Positions 9,553 to 19,200 of a stretch of 50,047 nt of DNA are shown in pieces. Within the stretch, counting starts at the first letter, position 1. Each line of letters opens with the position of its first letter. The position numbers and the translations under genes are program-made. Source of the DNA: Acaryochloris sp. IP29b_bin.137 (GTDB lineage Bacteria > Cyanobacteriota > Cyanobacteriia > Thermosynechococcales > Thermosynechococcaceae); assembly GCF_028285745.1 (NCBI RefSeq), contig NZ_JANQOP010000063.1, positions 1 through 50,047 of the forward strand, written 5' to 3'. The notes below the pieces were generated by a model. That model did not search any database, had not been told where the DNA came from, and saw only the letters and a list, made by a program, of their open reading frames with translations.

Positions 9553-10374
9553 TTAGAGATTACGGGCACTAGCAAACTGCACTGCCGCTCTTGACGTCTT
9601 CACATATCGCCAATGCCAGGGCTCGAAATTAACCCCTTGAGCATTACTACGGGGAAATGAGAGCTCAAACCCATATCTGCTGGCATTGTTGCTTAGCCAA
9701 CGATAGGCGGTAGTGTCTTCAAAGGCTACCTTTAGATCTTTGTCCGGTTGGTTGCGATCGCCAATGTCAATCGCATACCCAGTATGATGCTCACTAAAAC
9801 CAGGTGGGGCACTGAATTTGGCTGCTGCTTGTTGACTACCGCGTTTTTGGACCTGCTTATCAAATAATTCGGCTTGATCCTTTACCGAGCGAAAACCAGA
9901 GATGGGCTGAAGTGTGAGGTTCGCCTTGGCAGCAGCATCGACGAGTTGAGAAAATGCTGCCGCTGCTTCTTGATCTAAATATTCTGTCCGACGATAAGCC
10001 CCACGGGTAAAGTCTCCAATACTGACTAGGCGATTACTGTCATTTTCGGCGTAGGGTAAGTGACCGTAAAAATCTTGAGGTTTGGAGGCAATGGGTGAAG
10101 TTGGAGGTGTGTTGATGTTAGGTTGTGGCTCGTTCGGAATGGATGGCAAGTTTTCATACAACGGTGGCGTTGGTTTACTTTGAGCAGAGGGTGGCAATTC
10201 TTGGGGTGTTTCAACAGTGGGTTGTGCTGGGAGCTGTGGCGATTGTTCTTCCGATACGGGGGAATCAGCAGGGATCCATTGAAGGCTAGCTGCTAGCCAG
10301 ACAATAACCGCTGTGGTCAAAATACTGATCACTACAAACTGAAACTGACCGAAAACTTTTTGGAACCCTTTCAT
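9553..10374 (-). CDS. D-alanyl-D-alanine carboxypeptidase, M15 (VanY-like)
   Basis: Zinc D,D-carboxypeptidase that trims the terminal D-Ala of peptidoglycan stem peptides. The catalytic region shows LQPISGFRSVKDQAELF, SEHHTGYAIDIGD (zinc-binding His and Asp) and FEPWHWRYV (zinc His preceded by Glu), all intact. The N-terminus has a transmembrane segment at about residues 12-30, then a proline-rich linker to about residue 105, placing the enzyme in the periplasm. A TTG at 10413 would add 13 residues, but the ATG at 10374 is the likelier start. The gene lies directly downstream of the SH3b kinase gene on the same strand, suggesting a shared transcript and a common cell-wall role. Confidence 0.9.
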   Translation of the reverse strand: MKGFQKVFGQFQFVVISILTTAVIVWLAASLQWIPADSPVSEEQSPQLPAQPTVETPQELPPSAQSKPTPPLYENLPSIPNEPQPNINTPPTSPIASKPQDFYGHLPYAENDSNRLVSIGDFTRGAYRRTEYLDQEAAAAFSQLVDAAAKANLTLQPISGFRSVKDQAELFDKQVQKRGSQQAAAKFSAPPGFSEHHTGYAIDIGDRNQPDKDLKVAFEDTTAYRWLSNNASRYGFELSFPRSNAQGVNFEPWHWRYVKTSRAAVQFASARNL

Positions 10375-10439
10375 AACTCTATTTGCTGCCCCAAACTTTG
10401 ACAGTATCCACAATAATTGAGAATAGAAGCTTTAGTGTC

Positions 10440-12311
10440 TCAGTCCCGCTGAATTAATTGAGCTGCAATCCAGCCCCTAGCACCTGACTTAGGAAAAAAG
10501 ACGTCGTACCAGAGGTAACCGCCTACATCTTTTTGCTGACCCACAATTTGCACACGATCGCCAGGGTAAGCCATATGTTTAGTGGGGAACTTTGTTCCAG
10601 GGCCTGTACGAATATTTTTGCTTTCTGGACTGCCAACAATGGTTGCATTCGTCGTCGAGGGCACCGGTTTTGGCGATGGCTTCGGCGTCGGTTTTGGAGA
10701 CGGGGGAGCGGTTTGATCCGCTTCTACTAGCTGAGCTGCAATCCACCCCTGTGCTTGGGATTTAGGAAGGTAAACATTGTGCCAGAGGAAGCCCCCTTGA
10801 TCGCGATCGCTGGTAACAATCCTGATGCGATCGCCGGGGTAGACAATATGAGTTTGAGCATAGTTTGTACCCGGACCAGACCGAATATTTTTTGATCCAG
10901 GTTCTCCGACAATCCGGGCATTGGTTTGAGCTGCATTAGGCGGTAAGGCAACGTCAACTGGCGGGGGTGTGACCGGCCGGTTGATCTGGCTATCGTTATT
11001 ATTGCTGGTGGATGACGAAGGAGTGGAGGACGGAGAGTTATCAACTGCTCTATCTGAGGTAGAAGGGTTTGTATTCACCGCAGGGGTTGGTGATGGGGAA
11101 TTACGAGTGAGCAAGTCCGAGACCTGTCCTCGCAAAAGCACTGCCCCCGCTAGTACAAATACCCCCACAATGCTTCCGGTCAGCATAGCTTTCTGCCATT
11201 CCGGGAATCGAGCTTGATTGACGGTTGGTGAAACGGAGGGTGGATGTTGGGGAATGACAGCTTGTGTAGGTTCCGGTACACCCGGTTCAGTGACCGGTGG
11301 AGGAGAGGGGTGTTGAGGTGGGATATTTTGAGGGGAGTGAGAGACGATATTCGCTGCCTCCACACCTGCTGGGAGTGTTTCCTGATGAGCAAGGGTTGCA
11401 GACGGGCTGTTGGGTATTTCCTCCTGAGCCATATCGACAATATCGGTTGGAGGCAGAACCAGGCGATTCATCATGGCTGCAGCACTTAAGAACCTGTTGT
11501 TAGGGTGGGGATGAATGGCTTGATTCAAAGTGGCAACAAATTCTGGGCTGAGATGAGGGGCTAAATGCTGCCAGAGAAGCATACCCGTTTGCGGATCAGT
11601 TTCGAATTCCTGAGGAATTTTGCGGGTCAATAGATAAATAGCGGTCAGGCCAAGGCTGAACAAATCACTGCTATACACGGGACGTCCGGCCAATTGTTCC
11701 ATGGGCATATATCCGGGTGTACCCACTACAATCGAGCGATTCGTTTGTCCTTGAGAATTAACGACCGTACTCATTGTTTCTTTGACAGCCCCAAAATCGA
11801 TCAGGCTGGGAATTCCGTCCTTTTGGCGCAAGATAATGTTGTCTGGCTTAATATCCCGATGGACAATCCGCTGTTGATGGATATAGTCAATGACGGGTAG
11901 GAGTTTGACTAAAATCTCTCGTACTTCTGTCTCACTGAGGGGACCTTGCTGCATTTTCTGGGTTAGGGTTTGACCTGCAACCCATTCTTCAACTAAGTAA
12001 AACTGGCCTGCTTCTTCCAAAAAAGCGTAGAGTCTGGGGATTTGATCATGACTTTCTCCCAAACGCTCTAGGATAGCGGCTTCCCTCTGAAACCGATCTT
12101 TCACCAATTGGTAGATCTGAGGATTATTATCAATGGGCTTCAACTGCTTGATCACGCATTGACGGCGGGATGGCATCTGGGTATCTTCTGCCAAAAAGGT
12201 GGTGCCAAACCCACCATCGCCAAGGATCTTGATCACCCGGTAGCGGTTATTGAGTAAGGTTGGGGTTTGAGGGGGTTGCACATTAGGAGTATTCGCACCA
12301 GAATTCGTCAT
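10440..12311 (-). CDS. Transmembrane Ser/Thr protein kinase with two SH3b domains
   Basis: A 623-residue Hanks-type kinase. Cytoplasmic kinase domain about residues 22-285: glycine loop GDGGFG at 31-36, ATP-anchoring Lys55, HRDIKPDN at 151-158, DFG at 172-174 and GTPGYMPMEQ near 197. All catalytic residues are present. A Pro/Ser-rich juxtamembrane region leads to a transmembrane helix at about 375-394. Outside the membrane, a low-complexity linker and two bacterial SH3 domains follow (about 463-531 and 556-621), each with a KNIR(S/T)GPGT motif and ending GWIAAQL. SH3b domains often bind peptidoglycan, so this resembles PASTA-kinase sensors in layout. It is followed by a carboxypeptidase gene on the same strand. 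Substrates are unknown. Confidence 0.92.
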   Translation of the reverse strand: MTNSGANTPNVQPPQTPTLLNNRYRVIKILGDGGFGTTFLAEDTQMPSRRQCVIKQLKPIDNNPQIYQLVKDRFQREAAILERLGESHDQIPRLYAFLEEAGQFYLVEEWVAGQTLTQKMQQGPLSETEVREILVKLLPVIDYIHQQRIVHRDIKPDNIILRQKDGIPSLIDFGAVKETMSTVVNSQGQTNRSIVVGTPGYMPMEQLAGRPVYSSDLFSLGLTAIYLLTRKIPQEFETDPQTGMLLWQHLAPHLSPEFVATLNQAIHPHPNNRFLSAAAMMNRLVLPPTDIVDMAQEEIPNSPSATLAHQETLPAGVEAANIVSHSPQNIPPQHPSPPPVTEPGVPEPTQAVIPQHPPSVSPTVNQARFPEWQKAMLTGSIVGVFVLAGAVLLRGQVSDLLTRNSPSPTPAVNTNPSTSDRAVDNSPSSTPSSSTSNNNDSQINRPVTPPPVDVALPPNAAQTNARIVGEPGSKNIRSGPGTNYAQTHIVYPGDRIRIVTSDRDQGGFLWHNVYLPKSQAQGWIAAQLVEADQTAPPSPKPTPKPSPKPVPSTTNATIVGSPESKNIRTGPGTKFPTKHMAYPGDRVQIVGQQKDVGGYLWYDVFFPKSGARGWIAAQLIQRD

Positions 12312-12515
12312 GCATCCACCTGACTGTCGAGAAAAAATAAGGGAACCTTAATCCCACCATAAAAGCTGCTACGGCAATATGCAGTGATCAGACCCTATCT
12401 GTCACGTGATTTAAAGCAATTCTGCCCCACCTTGCTTCGCCGAGGACAGGGATAGTCGCGTTCAAGCTCTTAAATTTCTTAGATTCAGTGCTGGGTAAAC
12501 AGCAGCCAGAACCAT

Positions 12516-13439
12516 ATGCAATATTCCTTTCAAATCTATCAACGATCTTTCCAGCAACCTTTACAAACCCATCATGGCCTGTGGTCAATCCGACAAGGTT
12601 TGATTGTGTCGTTAGCAGATGATTCTGGCCATATTGGCCGCGGGGAAATTGCGCCCCTAGCCTGGTTTGGGTCTGAAACTTGGGAACAGGCCTATCACTT
12701 TTGCCAGCACCTGCGACAGCAGCTAACGCAATCTCAGATTTTGTCTGTCCCGGATGACTATCCGGCATGCCAATTTGGATTTGGCACGGCTTGGGAAGCC
12801 TTAACTCAAAACTTGGTATCAACCCCAGCTCCCCCTGATATCTGTGGCCTATTGCCAACCGGAATACAAGCGTTATCTGCTGCCTCACACCTGTGGGAAC
12901 AGGGCTATCGAACCTTCAAGTGGAAGATTGGGGTGGATGCTCCCGAACACGAACAGAGTCTTTTCCGGCAGTTGATGGCAGCTCTACCGCAACAAGCCCT
13001 GATTCGACTGGATGCCAACGGTGGGTTAACCCATAAAGCGGCTCAGGGTTGGCTTCAGCTTTGCGATTTGGTCGCAGACCACAGGACGATTGAATATCTA
13101 GAGCAACCTTTGCCGCCTAATCAATTTTCTGACATGTTGTTGCTAAGTCAGCAGTTTGAAACACCTTTAGCCTTAGATGAGTCAGTGGCAACCCTATCTC
13201 AACTCCAGCAGTGTTATCGCCAAGGTTGGAAGGGTATTTTCGTGATTAAACCTGCCATTTGCGGTTATCCTGATCGCTTACGTCAGTTTTGCCAGACCCA
13301 TCCCATTGATGCTGTTTTCTCCTCTGTGTTTGAATCAGATATCGGGCGACAAGCTTGCCTAAAGTTAGCCGCCGAACTCTCTAATCCTAGACGGGCGATA
13401 GGTTTTGGTGTTCGCCATTGGTTATCCCCTGATGAATAA
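12516..13439 (+). CDS. menC: o-Succinylbenzoate synthase
   Basis: Enolase-superfamily enzyme that dehydrates SHCHC to o-succinylbenzoate in menaquinone/phylloquinone synthesis. The 307-residue protein has the catalytic signatures in order: KWKIGVD (catalytic Lys), RLDANGG (metal Asp), EYLEQPL (metal Glu), LALDES (metal Asp) and FVIKPA (second catalytic Lys), then SSVFESDIGRQ. All metal ligands and both lysines are present. The ATG at 12516 follows a 204-base gap shared with the divergent kinase gene. The stop codon overlaps the menE start, so both are translated from one message. Confidence 0.95.
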   Translation: MQYSFQIYQRSFQQPLQTHHGLWSIRQGLIVSLADDSGHIGRGEIAPLAWFGSETWEQAYHFCQHLRQQLTQSQILSVPDDYPACQFGFGTAWEALTQNLVSTPAPPDICGLLPTGIQALSAASHLWEQGYRTFKWKIGVDAPEHEQSLFRQLMAALPQQALIRLDANGGLTHKAAQGWLQLCDLVADHRTIEYLEQPLPPNQFSDMLLLSQQFETPLALDESVATLSQLQQCYRQGWKGIFVIKPAICGYPDRLRQFCQTHPIDAVFSSVFESDIGRQACLKLAAELSNPRRAIGFGVRHWLSPDE

Positions 13440-14892
13440 TAAATCGTTTCCTCGTGATTCCTTCAAGCCGACTAGTGCTTGTTCTCCTCAGGTACTCTGG
13501 CAACGACAAGACTGGATGATGGGTTTGAATAATCAGATTTGGTTAGAGCGAACTGGGCAACGCCAATTAGAGTTACAACACTGGATAGATCGAGAGCAAT
13601 ATCCCAGGATCCTATTAGTCCAGACCGATCCGTTAGAGTTCTTGGCTGGATTTATGGCGGCTTGCTTATGCGATTGTCCTGTGTTCTTAGGGAACCCGCA
13701 TTGGCAACGGTCTGAATGGCAGCAGGTTTTACACTTGGCAAATCCCCAAATTATTTGGGGCGTCTCTCAATTGCCAAAGATTGATATCCCGGAACCGACT
13801 CCAACCCAGCCAAAAGAGAAGGGATGGATTTTGATTCCTACCGGAGGCTCATCAGGGCAAATTCGATTTGCGATTCACACTTGGTCTACCCTAGCTGCCT
13901 CAGTCAAAGGCTGCCAACGCCACTTTTTCGGCAATCAACCGGATGCTATCCATTCTTGTTGCTGGTTACCGCTGTATCACGTGAGTGGGTTGATGCAGTT
14001 TATGCGATCGCTCCTTACAGACGGCCAATTCATCCTATTACCCAAACACTGTTTTTCCACCCATCCCCCTTTGGTTCCAGACATTGCTGCCTTTCTTGAT
14101 TCTGAATCTAAGCAACCTCAGCAGTATTTTCTTTCCCTTGTCCCCACTCAACTCCAGCGACTCTTACAACAGAGTGACGCTCGCTTACAATGGCTCGCTC
14201 GGTTTCGCACCATTTTGGTGGGGGGAGCCCCGGCATGGCCATCTTTATTAAAGACAGCTCGCCAGCACCAACTTCGCCTCGCTTTAACTTACGGCATGAC
14301 GGAAACCGCCTCACAAGTCGCAACCTTAGATCCAAATCAATTTCTATTGGGGGCAATTCACAATGGCCCCGTCTTGCCCCATGCCCAGATCACTATTCGG
14401 GATGATCAACTCAAGCCGGTTACTGCCAATACCATAGGACAAGTGGTCATTCAAAGTGACTCTCTCTGTAAGGGCTATTACCCTCAACGATTTGCGTCTT
14501 CTCATCAATTTTTGACAGACGATATTGGCTATTTCAATGACTATGAAGAGTTGCATATCGTGGGCCGTTTAAGTCGCAAAATTATTTCAGGAGGAGAGAA
14601 TATTTTTCCCGAAGAAATAGAATCAGTCCTCTTGGGTACAGGCATGGTGAAGGATGTGATGGTTTTTGGCGAGCCTCATCCCGACTGGGGCCAAAGTATA
14701 ACGGCTTTAGTGGTCCCCTTATCTCCACACTTTTCCCTGCCTGCATTGAAATCGATGCTTGCCAACCAACTCAGTGCCTTTAAACAACCGCAACAATGGC
14801 ATGTCTTACCTGAGCTTCCCCGTAACCCACAAGGCAAAATCGACCCGGCCCAAACCAGAACAGCCGTTCAGTTCCCTCAATCAGAGGGTTAG
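13432..14892 (+). CDS. menE: o-Succinylbenzoate-CoA ligase
   Basis: Adenylate-forming ligase that converts o-succinylbenzoate to its CoA ester, the step after MenC. The 486-residue protein has ANL-family motifs: ILIPTGGSSG (phosphate-binding loop), LTYGMTETAS, LHIVGRLSRKIISGGENIFPEEIE (hinge and C-terminal domain) and PRNPQGKI with the catalytic Lys. The ATG at 13432 overlaps the last eight bases of menC (ATGAATAA), indicating translational coupling. A TTG at 13405 would lengthen the protein but lies deeper in menC. In cyanobacteria this pathway supplies phylloquinone to photosystem I. Confidence 0.95.
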   Translation: MNNKSFPRDSFKPTSACSPQVLWQRQDWMMGLNNQIWLERTGQRQLELQHWIDREQYPRILLVQTDPLEFLAGFMAACLCDCPVFLGNPHWQRSEWQQVLHLANPQIIWGVSQLPKIDIPEPTPTQPKEKGWILIPTGGSSGQIRFAIHTWSTLAASVKGCQRHFFGNQPDAIHSCCWLPLYHVSGLMQFMRSLLTDGQFILLPKHCFSTHPPLVPDIAAFLDSESKQPQQYFLSLVPTQLQRLLQQSDARLQWLARFRTILVGGAPAWPSLLKTARQHQLRLALTYGMTETASQVATLDPNQFLLGAIHNGPVLPHAQITIRDDQLKPVTANTIGQVVIQSDSLCKGYYPQRFASSHQFLTDDIGYFNDYEELHIVGRLSRKIISGGENIFPEEIESVLLGTGMVKDVMVFGEPHPDWGQSITALVVPLSPHFSLPALKSMLANQLSAFKQPQQWHVLPELPRNPQGKIDPAQTRTAVQFPQSEG

Positions 14893-15368
14893 GGATCGGG
14901 GATTCGGATATGGGCTCATCCAATTTTATGGATATTTTGCGCCTTGTTAATCCCCACAAACAAGAGTGAACTTTGGTAAAAGAAGTGAGCAGGTGCTGGG
15001 GGTTAATGCTAGATTAAACCCAGGTACAAAAAGTCAAAGTTAACAAGTAATCCCAGAGCATGTCTGTACCTCCTACCTCTGTTCTGAAGAGCAACCTTCT
15101 ATCTGAGAACTTACAATTTGTGGTCATCATTTTCTATATTGGAAGTGCAAAGGCCAGAACACTTATCTAGTAAAGATACGTAAGACTTACCTCTTAGAAC
15201 TGTTGCTGTTGTTAATGTCCACTTTAGCTGTTTTTCTGTACACTCTATCTATTTTTCAACTCTGAGCAAACATACATTCTCGGTTTCTATAGGATTTGGG
15301 GTTTGGTTACAATAAGCCAAACCCCTTAGCCATTATAGGGTTGTTTATATTGCTCAAATTCAGAGGAA
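14893..15368. other. 476-base intergenic region between convergent genes
   Basis: Lies downstream of menE and of the minus-strand HAD phosphatase gene. It contains a hairpin (listed separately) near the right end. I see no gene, tRNA or repeat in the remainder. Confidence 0.5.
15298..15325 (-). terminator. Hairpin downstream of the HAD phosphatase gene
   Basis: GGGGTTTGG at 15298-15306 pairs with CCAAACCCC at 15317-15325 around a 10-base loop. It sits 43 bases beyond the stop codon of the minus-strand gene. There is no clear T tract on either side, so termination is likely but not certain. Confidence 0.45.
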
Positions 15369-16148
15369 CTACTGCGATAGCAGCCGTTGAGTTATTTCAA
15401 GAAAGCCTAATCCTTCAGCTGCCTGGGTCATGGCCTGGGGGTGGTGGCTGATATGCCCCAGGTAATGGGATAGGTTGGCAACACCAATGGACAGGGAAAA
15501 AACTTGAGGGTCAAATAGATCTTGATCATTAGGGCTATCGCCAATCGTCAAGACTTGAGATAAATCATATTGTTCAGGCAAATGGTGCGTGAGAACAGTC
15601 AGTAGTCCCGCTTGTTTGTTTTGGCCTTGGGGTTTGATATGGCATTGCACCGTACTGTAGGTGAAATCAAATCCTTCGGTGGCACATAATTGCGCCATTT
15701 TTTCTAAATCTACTGGGTCAAAGCCCGGATTATCAAAGGTCCAATCCGTGATCCTAAAGGCGTTGTCAGCGGTGGTCCGTAGATGAGGGAATTGGGTCTG
15801 GAGCTGACGGAAGGTTTTGGCTAAGTGGGTGCGGTGATCTTTGAGGCCAGGGATATCTGAAAGGACTTTTCCCGGTGTGTCTGGCTGATGAAAGAAAAGG
15901 CCACCATTTTCTGCGATCGCACCCTGTATAGGTAAATAGTGAGCCAAGCCACTCACCCATCCAGCTGACCGCCCAGTGACAATCACAACGGTATAGCCAG
16001 CCGATTGCAAATCCCATAAGGCCTGCCCCAATGCTGGCGGAAACTTCCCCTCCACTGTTAACGTACCATCCATATCAGTTGCGATTAGTTTAATCCCGTT
16101 TAGGATTTGCGGGTGGATCTCAGCCAACTTGAGAATAGAGTTACTCAT
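15369..16148 (-). CDS. HAD-superfamily (IIB) sugar-phosphatase-like hydrolase
   Basis: A 259-residue haloacid-dehalogenase phosphatase of the Cof/sucrose-phosphatase type. Motif I is IATDMDGTLT (nucleophile Asp), motif II is VVIVTGRS, and motif IV is LTIGDSPNDQDLF; a conserved AENGGLFF strand follows motif II. The cap between motifs II and III is of C2B type, which usually means a phosphorylated sugar or similar small substrate. The ATG at 16148 starts 41 bases after the end of the TM2 gene on the same strand, so the two may be co-transcribed. The substrate cannot be determined. Confidence 0.88.
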   Translation of the reverse strand: MSNSILKLAEIHPQILNGIKLIATDMDGTLTVEGKFPPALGQALWDLQSAGYTVVIVTGRSAGWVSGLAHYLPIQGAIAENGGLFFHQPDTPGKVLSDIPGLKDHRTHLAKTFRQLQTQFPHLRTTADNAFRITDWTFDNPGFDPVDLEKMAQLCATEGFDFTYSTVQCHIKPQGQNKQAGLLTVLTHHLPEQYDLSQVLTIGDSPNDQDLFDPQVFSLSIGVANLSHYLGHISHHPQAMTQAAEGLGFLEITQRLLSQ

Positions 16149-16189
16149 TAAAATTTCTGTCGGGCGGTAATCTTCTACAGCTTCAAATT

Positions 16190-16648
16190 TTAGACTGCCT
16201 TGTAAATTACTGCTCCATCCGTTTCCCGGTTATCAATAACCAACAACTCCGCCAGGCATAATTCCTGTACCTTAATCTTGACCTCATCAGCGCTCCTTTC
16301 GGTTGCAATGACGCAGTCGCTGAGGGTTGCACCTTGCTGATCTCGACAGACCTTCAAAATCTGGACCTCCAGGGGGGGATGAGACGGAGAAAAACTGTTC
16401 ACATCTCGAACAATGACGGGAGGTGTGAAGTTATCCCCTGATCCGTATAGCAATTGCTGCTTCATATTCTTGTAATCGACCATTTCTGGAATCAAAAACA
16501 GATCGACCACCTGACCGATTCCAAAAAAGCCAAAAGTTAGAAGGTAAAGAATGCCACTAACTGGTTTACCTAAGTAAAAACGGTGAACCCCGAATATACC
16601 AAAAGTTGCGAAGAACCAAAGAAGATAGGCTGTACCCGTATTGGCCAT
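16190..16648 (-). CDS. TM2 domain protein with C-terminal helical domain
   Basis: A 152-residue membrane protein. Two hydrophobic helices at about residues 6-22 and 29-50 flank the GVHRFYLGKPVSGILYLLTFG motif of the TM2 domain, a two-helix hairpin found in many bacteria with no settled function. The C-terminal part (VQILKVCRDQQGATLSDCVIA onward) resembles a small winged-helix-like domain. An upstream TTG at 16690 would add 14 residues; the ATG at 16648 is preferred because it begins right before the TM2 core. It precedes the HAD gene on the same strand. Confidence 0.8.
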   Translation of the reverse strand: MANTGTAYLLWFFATFGIFGVHRFYLGKPVSGILYLLTFGFFGIGQVVDLFLIPEMVDYKNMKQQLLYGSGDNFTPPVIVRDVNSFSPSHPPLEVQILKVCRDQQGATLSDCVIATERSADEVKIKVQELCLAELLVIDNRETDGAVIYKAV

Positions 16649-16809
16649 GGGAGTAGTATGACCTCTATCGACCTGCTCGCTATCTCTCAATTCTAGCCAA
16701 AACCCTTCTATGACCTAGCAATTCTCTTTAACTTTCTCAAGAAAAGCGCTTTCATGCTTCAGAGTTGCCAAGAGTATCTAGATCATTCTCGCAGTATAGG
16801 CGCAATCAG

Positions 16810-17049
16810 TCATGGTCTTATGACATAAAAATCAACTATCGGCGATGGTCCACCCTTGCACTGGAGATGTTGCTTCCAGGCTTCCAGAAATATAAATGGA
16901 TAAAAATATATATCCCTAAAGTGGGAAAGCTGACCTAGGACTGCTCCTGTAACGATAAACAAAAAGAGCAGGAATATTGATGGACGACTAAGCTTTTCGA
17001 GAACCAAAAGGTTACCGGGAAGATGAATATTAGTCTTCCAGTCTCCCAA
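16810..17049 (-). CDS. Possible small membrane protein (weak call)
   Basis: A 79-residue frame beginning with TTG, overlapping the 3' end of the XRE gene by 20 bases. It contains one strong hydrophobic stretch (SIFLLFLFIVTGAVLGQL, about residues 23-40). The overlap could reflect translational coupling, but the start codon is weak and I recognise no family. It may be spurious. Confidence 0.3.
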   Translation of the reverse strand: MGDWKTNIHLPGNLLVLEKLSRPSIFLLFLFIVTGAVLGQLSHFRDIYFYPFIFLEAWKQHLQCKGGPSPIVDFYVIRP

Positions 17050-17380
17050 TAAGCATTTTCAGCTCTTCAGCTAGCTCTTGACTGGTAATTTTATGCTCTA
17101 CATCACTTGTGTCGTCCATAAACATATTCCCTTTACCGGTCAAGAGCCAATCGATTGAGACTTGATAATAGGTATTCAGCAGAATAAGGAAGTCTATATT
17201 CAATAAATAATCCCCACACTCGCAGCCAGACCACTGCCTTACAGAAATTGATAGATTTTTTGAAATTTGAACTTGCGACAAACCGAGATGAGCCCGCAAC
17301 TGCTTCATCCTTCTACCAATTTTCTGGGCTGCAATATTAATGATCAGCTGATCTTTTTTCCCTAATTGCTTGCGAGGCAT
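17030..17380 (-). CDS. XRE-family helix-turn-helix regulator
   Basis: A 116-residue DNA-binding protein. The helix-turn-helix of the Cro/C1 type spans about residues 20-75 (IGRRMKQLRAHLGLSQVQIS, then NLSISVRQWSGCECG and the supporting helices FLILLNTYYQVSIDWLLTGKG). The tail is acidic. A GTG at 17422 gives a 14-residue longer version; neither start has a convincing ribosome site, and I chose the ATG. Target genes are unknown; the nearest candidates are its own promoter and the unknown gene at 17895. Confidence 0.8.
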   Translation of the reverse strand: MPRKQLGKKDQLIINIAAQKIGRRMKQLRAHLGLSQVQISKNLSISVRQWSGCECGDYLLNIDFLILLNTYYQVSIDWLLTGKGNMFMDDTSDVEHKITSQELAEELKMLIGRLED

Positions 17381-17422
17381 GGTGGATAACGGATTCGATA
17401 AACGATAGGAATATTCAATCAC

Positions 17423-17894
17423 CAGAGAGATTCTATAGCATTACCAAAACGTGATTGACTGTAGATTTTATTACTGGAAAATATTGTCCAAATATTTAGA
17501 ACCAGAAATATTTTAGATGGAATTCCTAGATCAGTTCTATGTAGGAATACGGATTCTTGATGCATCTTAAAACTGGAGTGAATGCCAATATTTTCAGTAA
17601 AAGTACTGATCTACCCACTCAACAGCCGTCAAAACTCCAGTAAAATCCCAATTTATGGGGGAGGCAACTCCGTATATTCACGGATACAATGGATGTATTC
17701 ATAAATTGCCTACAGGGTAATTGCACCTGAAGCAATTGCCCACGAAATAGATAAATCAGTAATTTTACCAACCCCAATGGCTAGGTGTCTGGGCTATAAG
17801 TTCTTTGTAGCCAAAATCATGCTGCTTAAATTAGCAGCTAAAAGAAGACAGCGAGTCAAGTAAATATTACCTAGTAAATTATTCAGATACCGAA
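17423..17894. other. 472-base intergenic region with weak inverted repeats
   Basis: Lies between the divergent XRE gene and the gene at 17895, so it should hold both promoters. It is AT rich. ACTGGAGT at 17572-17579 has its inverse ACTCCAGT at 17634-17641. No gene or RNA recognised. Confidence 0.4.
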
Positions 17895-18308
17895 ATGGAA
17901 TCAACGCAATACAAACGATCTACAAGAGGATTTCAAACAAGAAGACGGGCAGAACGGCACTATTCAGATCCTCAACCTGCTGTTACTCAAAGCAGTCTGT
18001 TGGAGGCTGCCTATAAGACTCAGTTAGACCTGGCCGTCAAAGGAGTTTTATTTGAGAGTCTATATCCGCTCAGTCGCGATGAAATAGCTGAACGAATTAC
18101 TTGGTTGTTGACAGATACTAAACACGGCAAGATCAATCGAATTTTTGCTTCCCTTCAACGTTTAATATCTAGTCGGCTTGTTGCAGCAACACGAGTTGTT
18201 GAGCAAGGGAAGGAAGTTACAAAATATCTCCTCGATCTTCCCTATGAAGAACTCCAACAAGAGCGGGCTGCTCGGATCAGAAATCAGCAGTTTCAGTACA
18301 ACGAGTAA
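17895..18308 (+). CDS. Hypothetical protein, possible winged-helix fold
   Basis: A 137-residue protein that I do not recognise. Residues 1-30 are basic (many Arg and Lys), consistent with nucleic-acid contact or disorder. The centre (SRDEIAERITWLL, KINRIFASLQRLISSRLVAA, then RVVEQGKEVTKYLLDL) has the helix-helix-helix-wing pattern of winged-helix domains. The C-terminus is charged and helical. It starts with an ATG after a long intergenic region and has no co-directional neighbour. The fold suggestion is inference from the predicted secondary structure pattern only. Confidence 0.6.
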   Translation: MESTQYKRSTRGFQTRRRAERHYSDPQPAVTQSSLLEAAYKTQLDLAVKGVLFESLYPLSRDEIAERITWLLTDTKHGKINRIFASLQRLISSRLVAATRVVEQGKEVTKYLLDLPYEELQQERAARIRNQQFQYNE

Positions 18309-19200
18309 AACTGTTCATTGCAGTTGAATGCATTAAAGACAAACCATTGAAAGTCCTACCACTCGATAACATGATGTGCGATGTACTGATTAGGGATACT
18401 CGCACTCCATGCACCAAACTCCATTCTCAATCCAACCTATCAAGGTTACTGTCGGTAAGACTGGGCCATAGCTAGGTCGGTTACAGGTGCATAGACGAAA
18501 ATAATAGGCTCATAAATCTGGGAACTCCAAGCCAGAGGATATTCCGAGTTAAGATTATAAGCTACTGGGGCAATCGGTACCCATAGAATCATTGCCCTAT
18601 GCTCTCGGCTCATAACAAAAACACTCGTGCTAACCAACCAAAGTGCACGAGTGCTAGAAAAGTTCTAACCAATCTTAGATAAGCTATTTTCAGTATTCCC
18701 ATTCCCGGCAAAAAGAAAACTTTTACTTTGAATAAACAACTTTAGCTTATGAGGCTAAGACTTTAGGATCCATATCTACAGGGATTTCAGAACGGTTGAC
18801 CCATAACTGATTTACCCTGCCTCTGGAAGTAGTAAGGGATCGTTCCTTTATCAGCGAAAGGGGGTTTAGCCTGATTCAAAGTTTGAATTAAAAGTTACAG
18901 CTCACGCCATAGCTTAATTTAGCTATTCTCAATTTCATAGAAAAAGATAACTATATAAGAAAATATTAGCCCTATTTACTGAAGACGGAATAGGTTGGCT
19001 GCTCCCCACATCAACATTCTTTTGCTCGCAGAAGGGGTTGCTCCATTCATTTTGAGACATCGGCAGACTGTGGGAAATCGCCTGCACTGAGTCAAGGATG
19101 GGGGCAGAATGATTCTTCACTCCTTCAATCCACAACTCCAGCCATAGTGCGAATACTCTGGCTTGTCATTGTGAGAACCTTCCATCTGAGTCACAGTCCG
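18309..19200. other. 892-base region without a convincing gene
   Basis: Short frames at 18446-18637 and 18935-19135 (minus strand) lack recognisable domains and good starts, so I do not call them. A 9-base-pair inverted repeat, CACTCGTGC at 18622-18630 and GCACGAGTG at 18645-18653, could be a terminator or an operator. The right part is the downstream region of the glycosyltransferase operon. No tRNA or known riboswitch was recognised. Confidence 0.45.

Noticed and set aside
18446..18637. 63-codon minus-strand frame starting with TTG
   Set aside because: No family, no ribosome site, and the start overlaps an inverted repeat.
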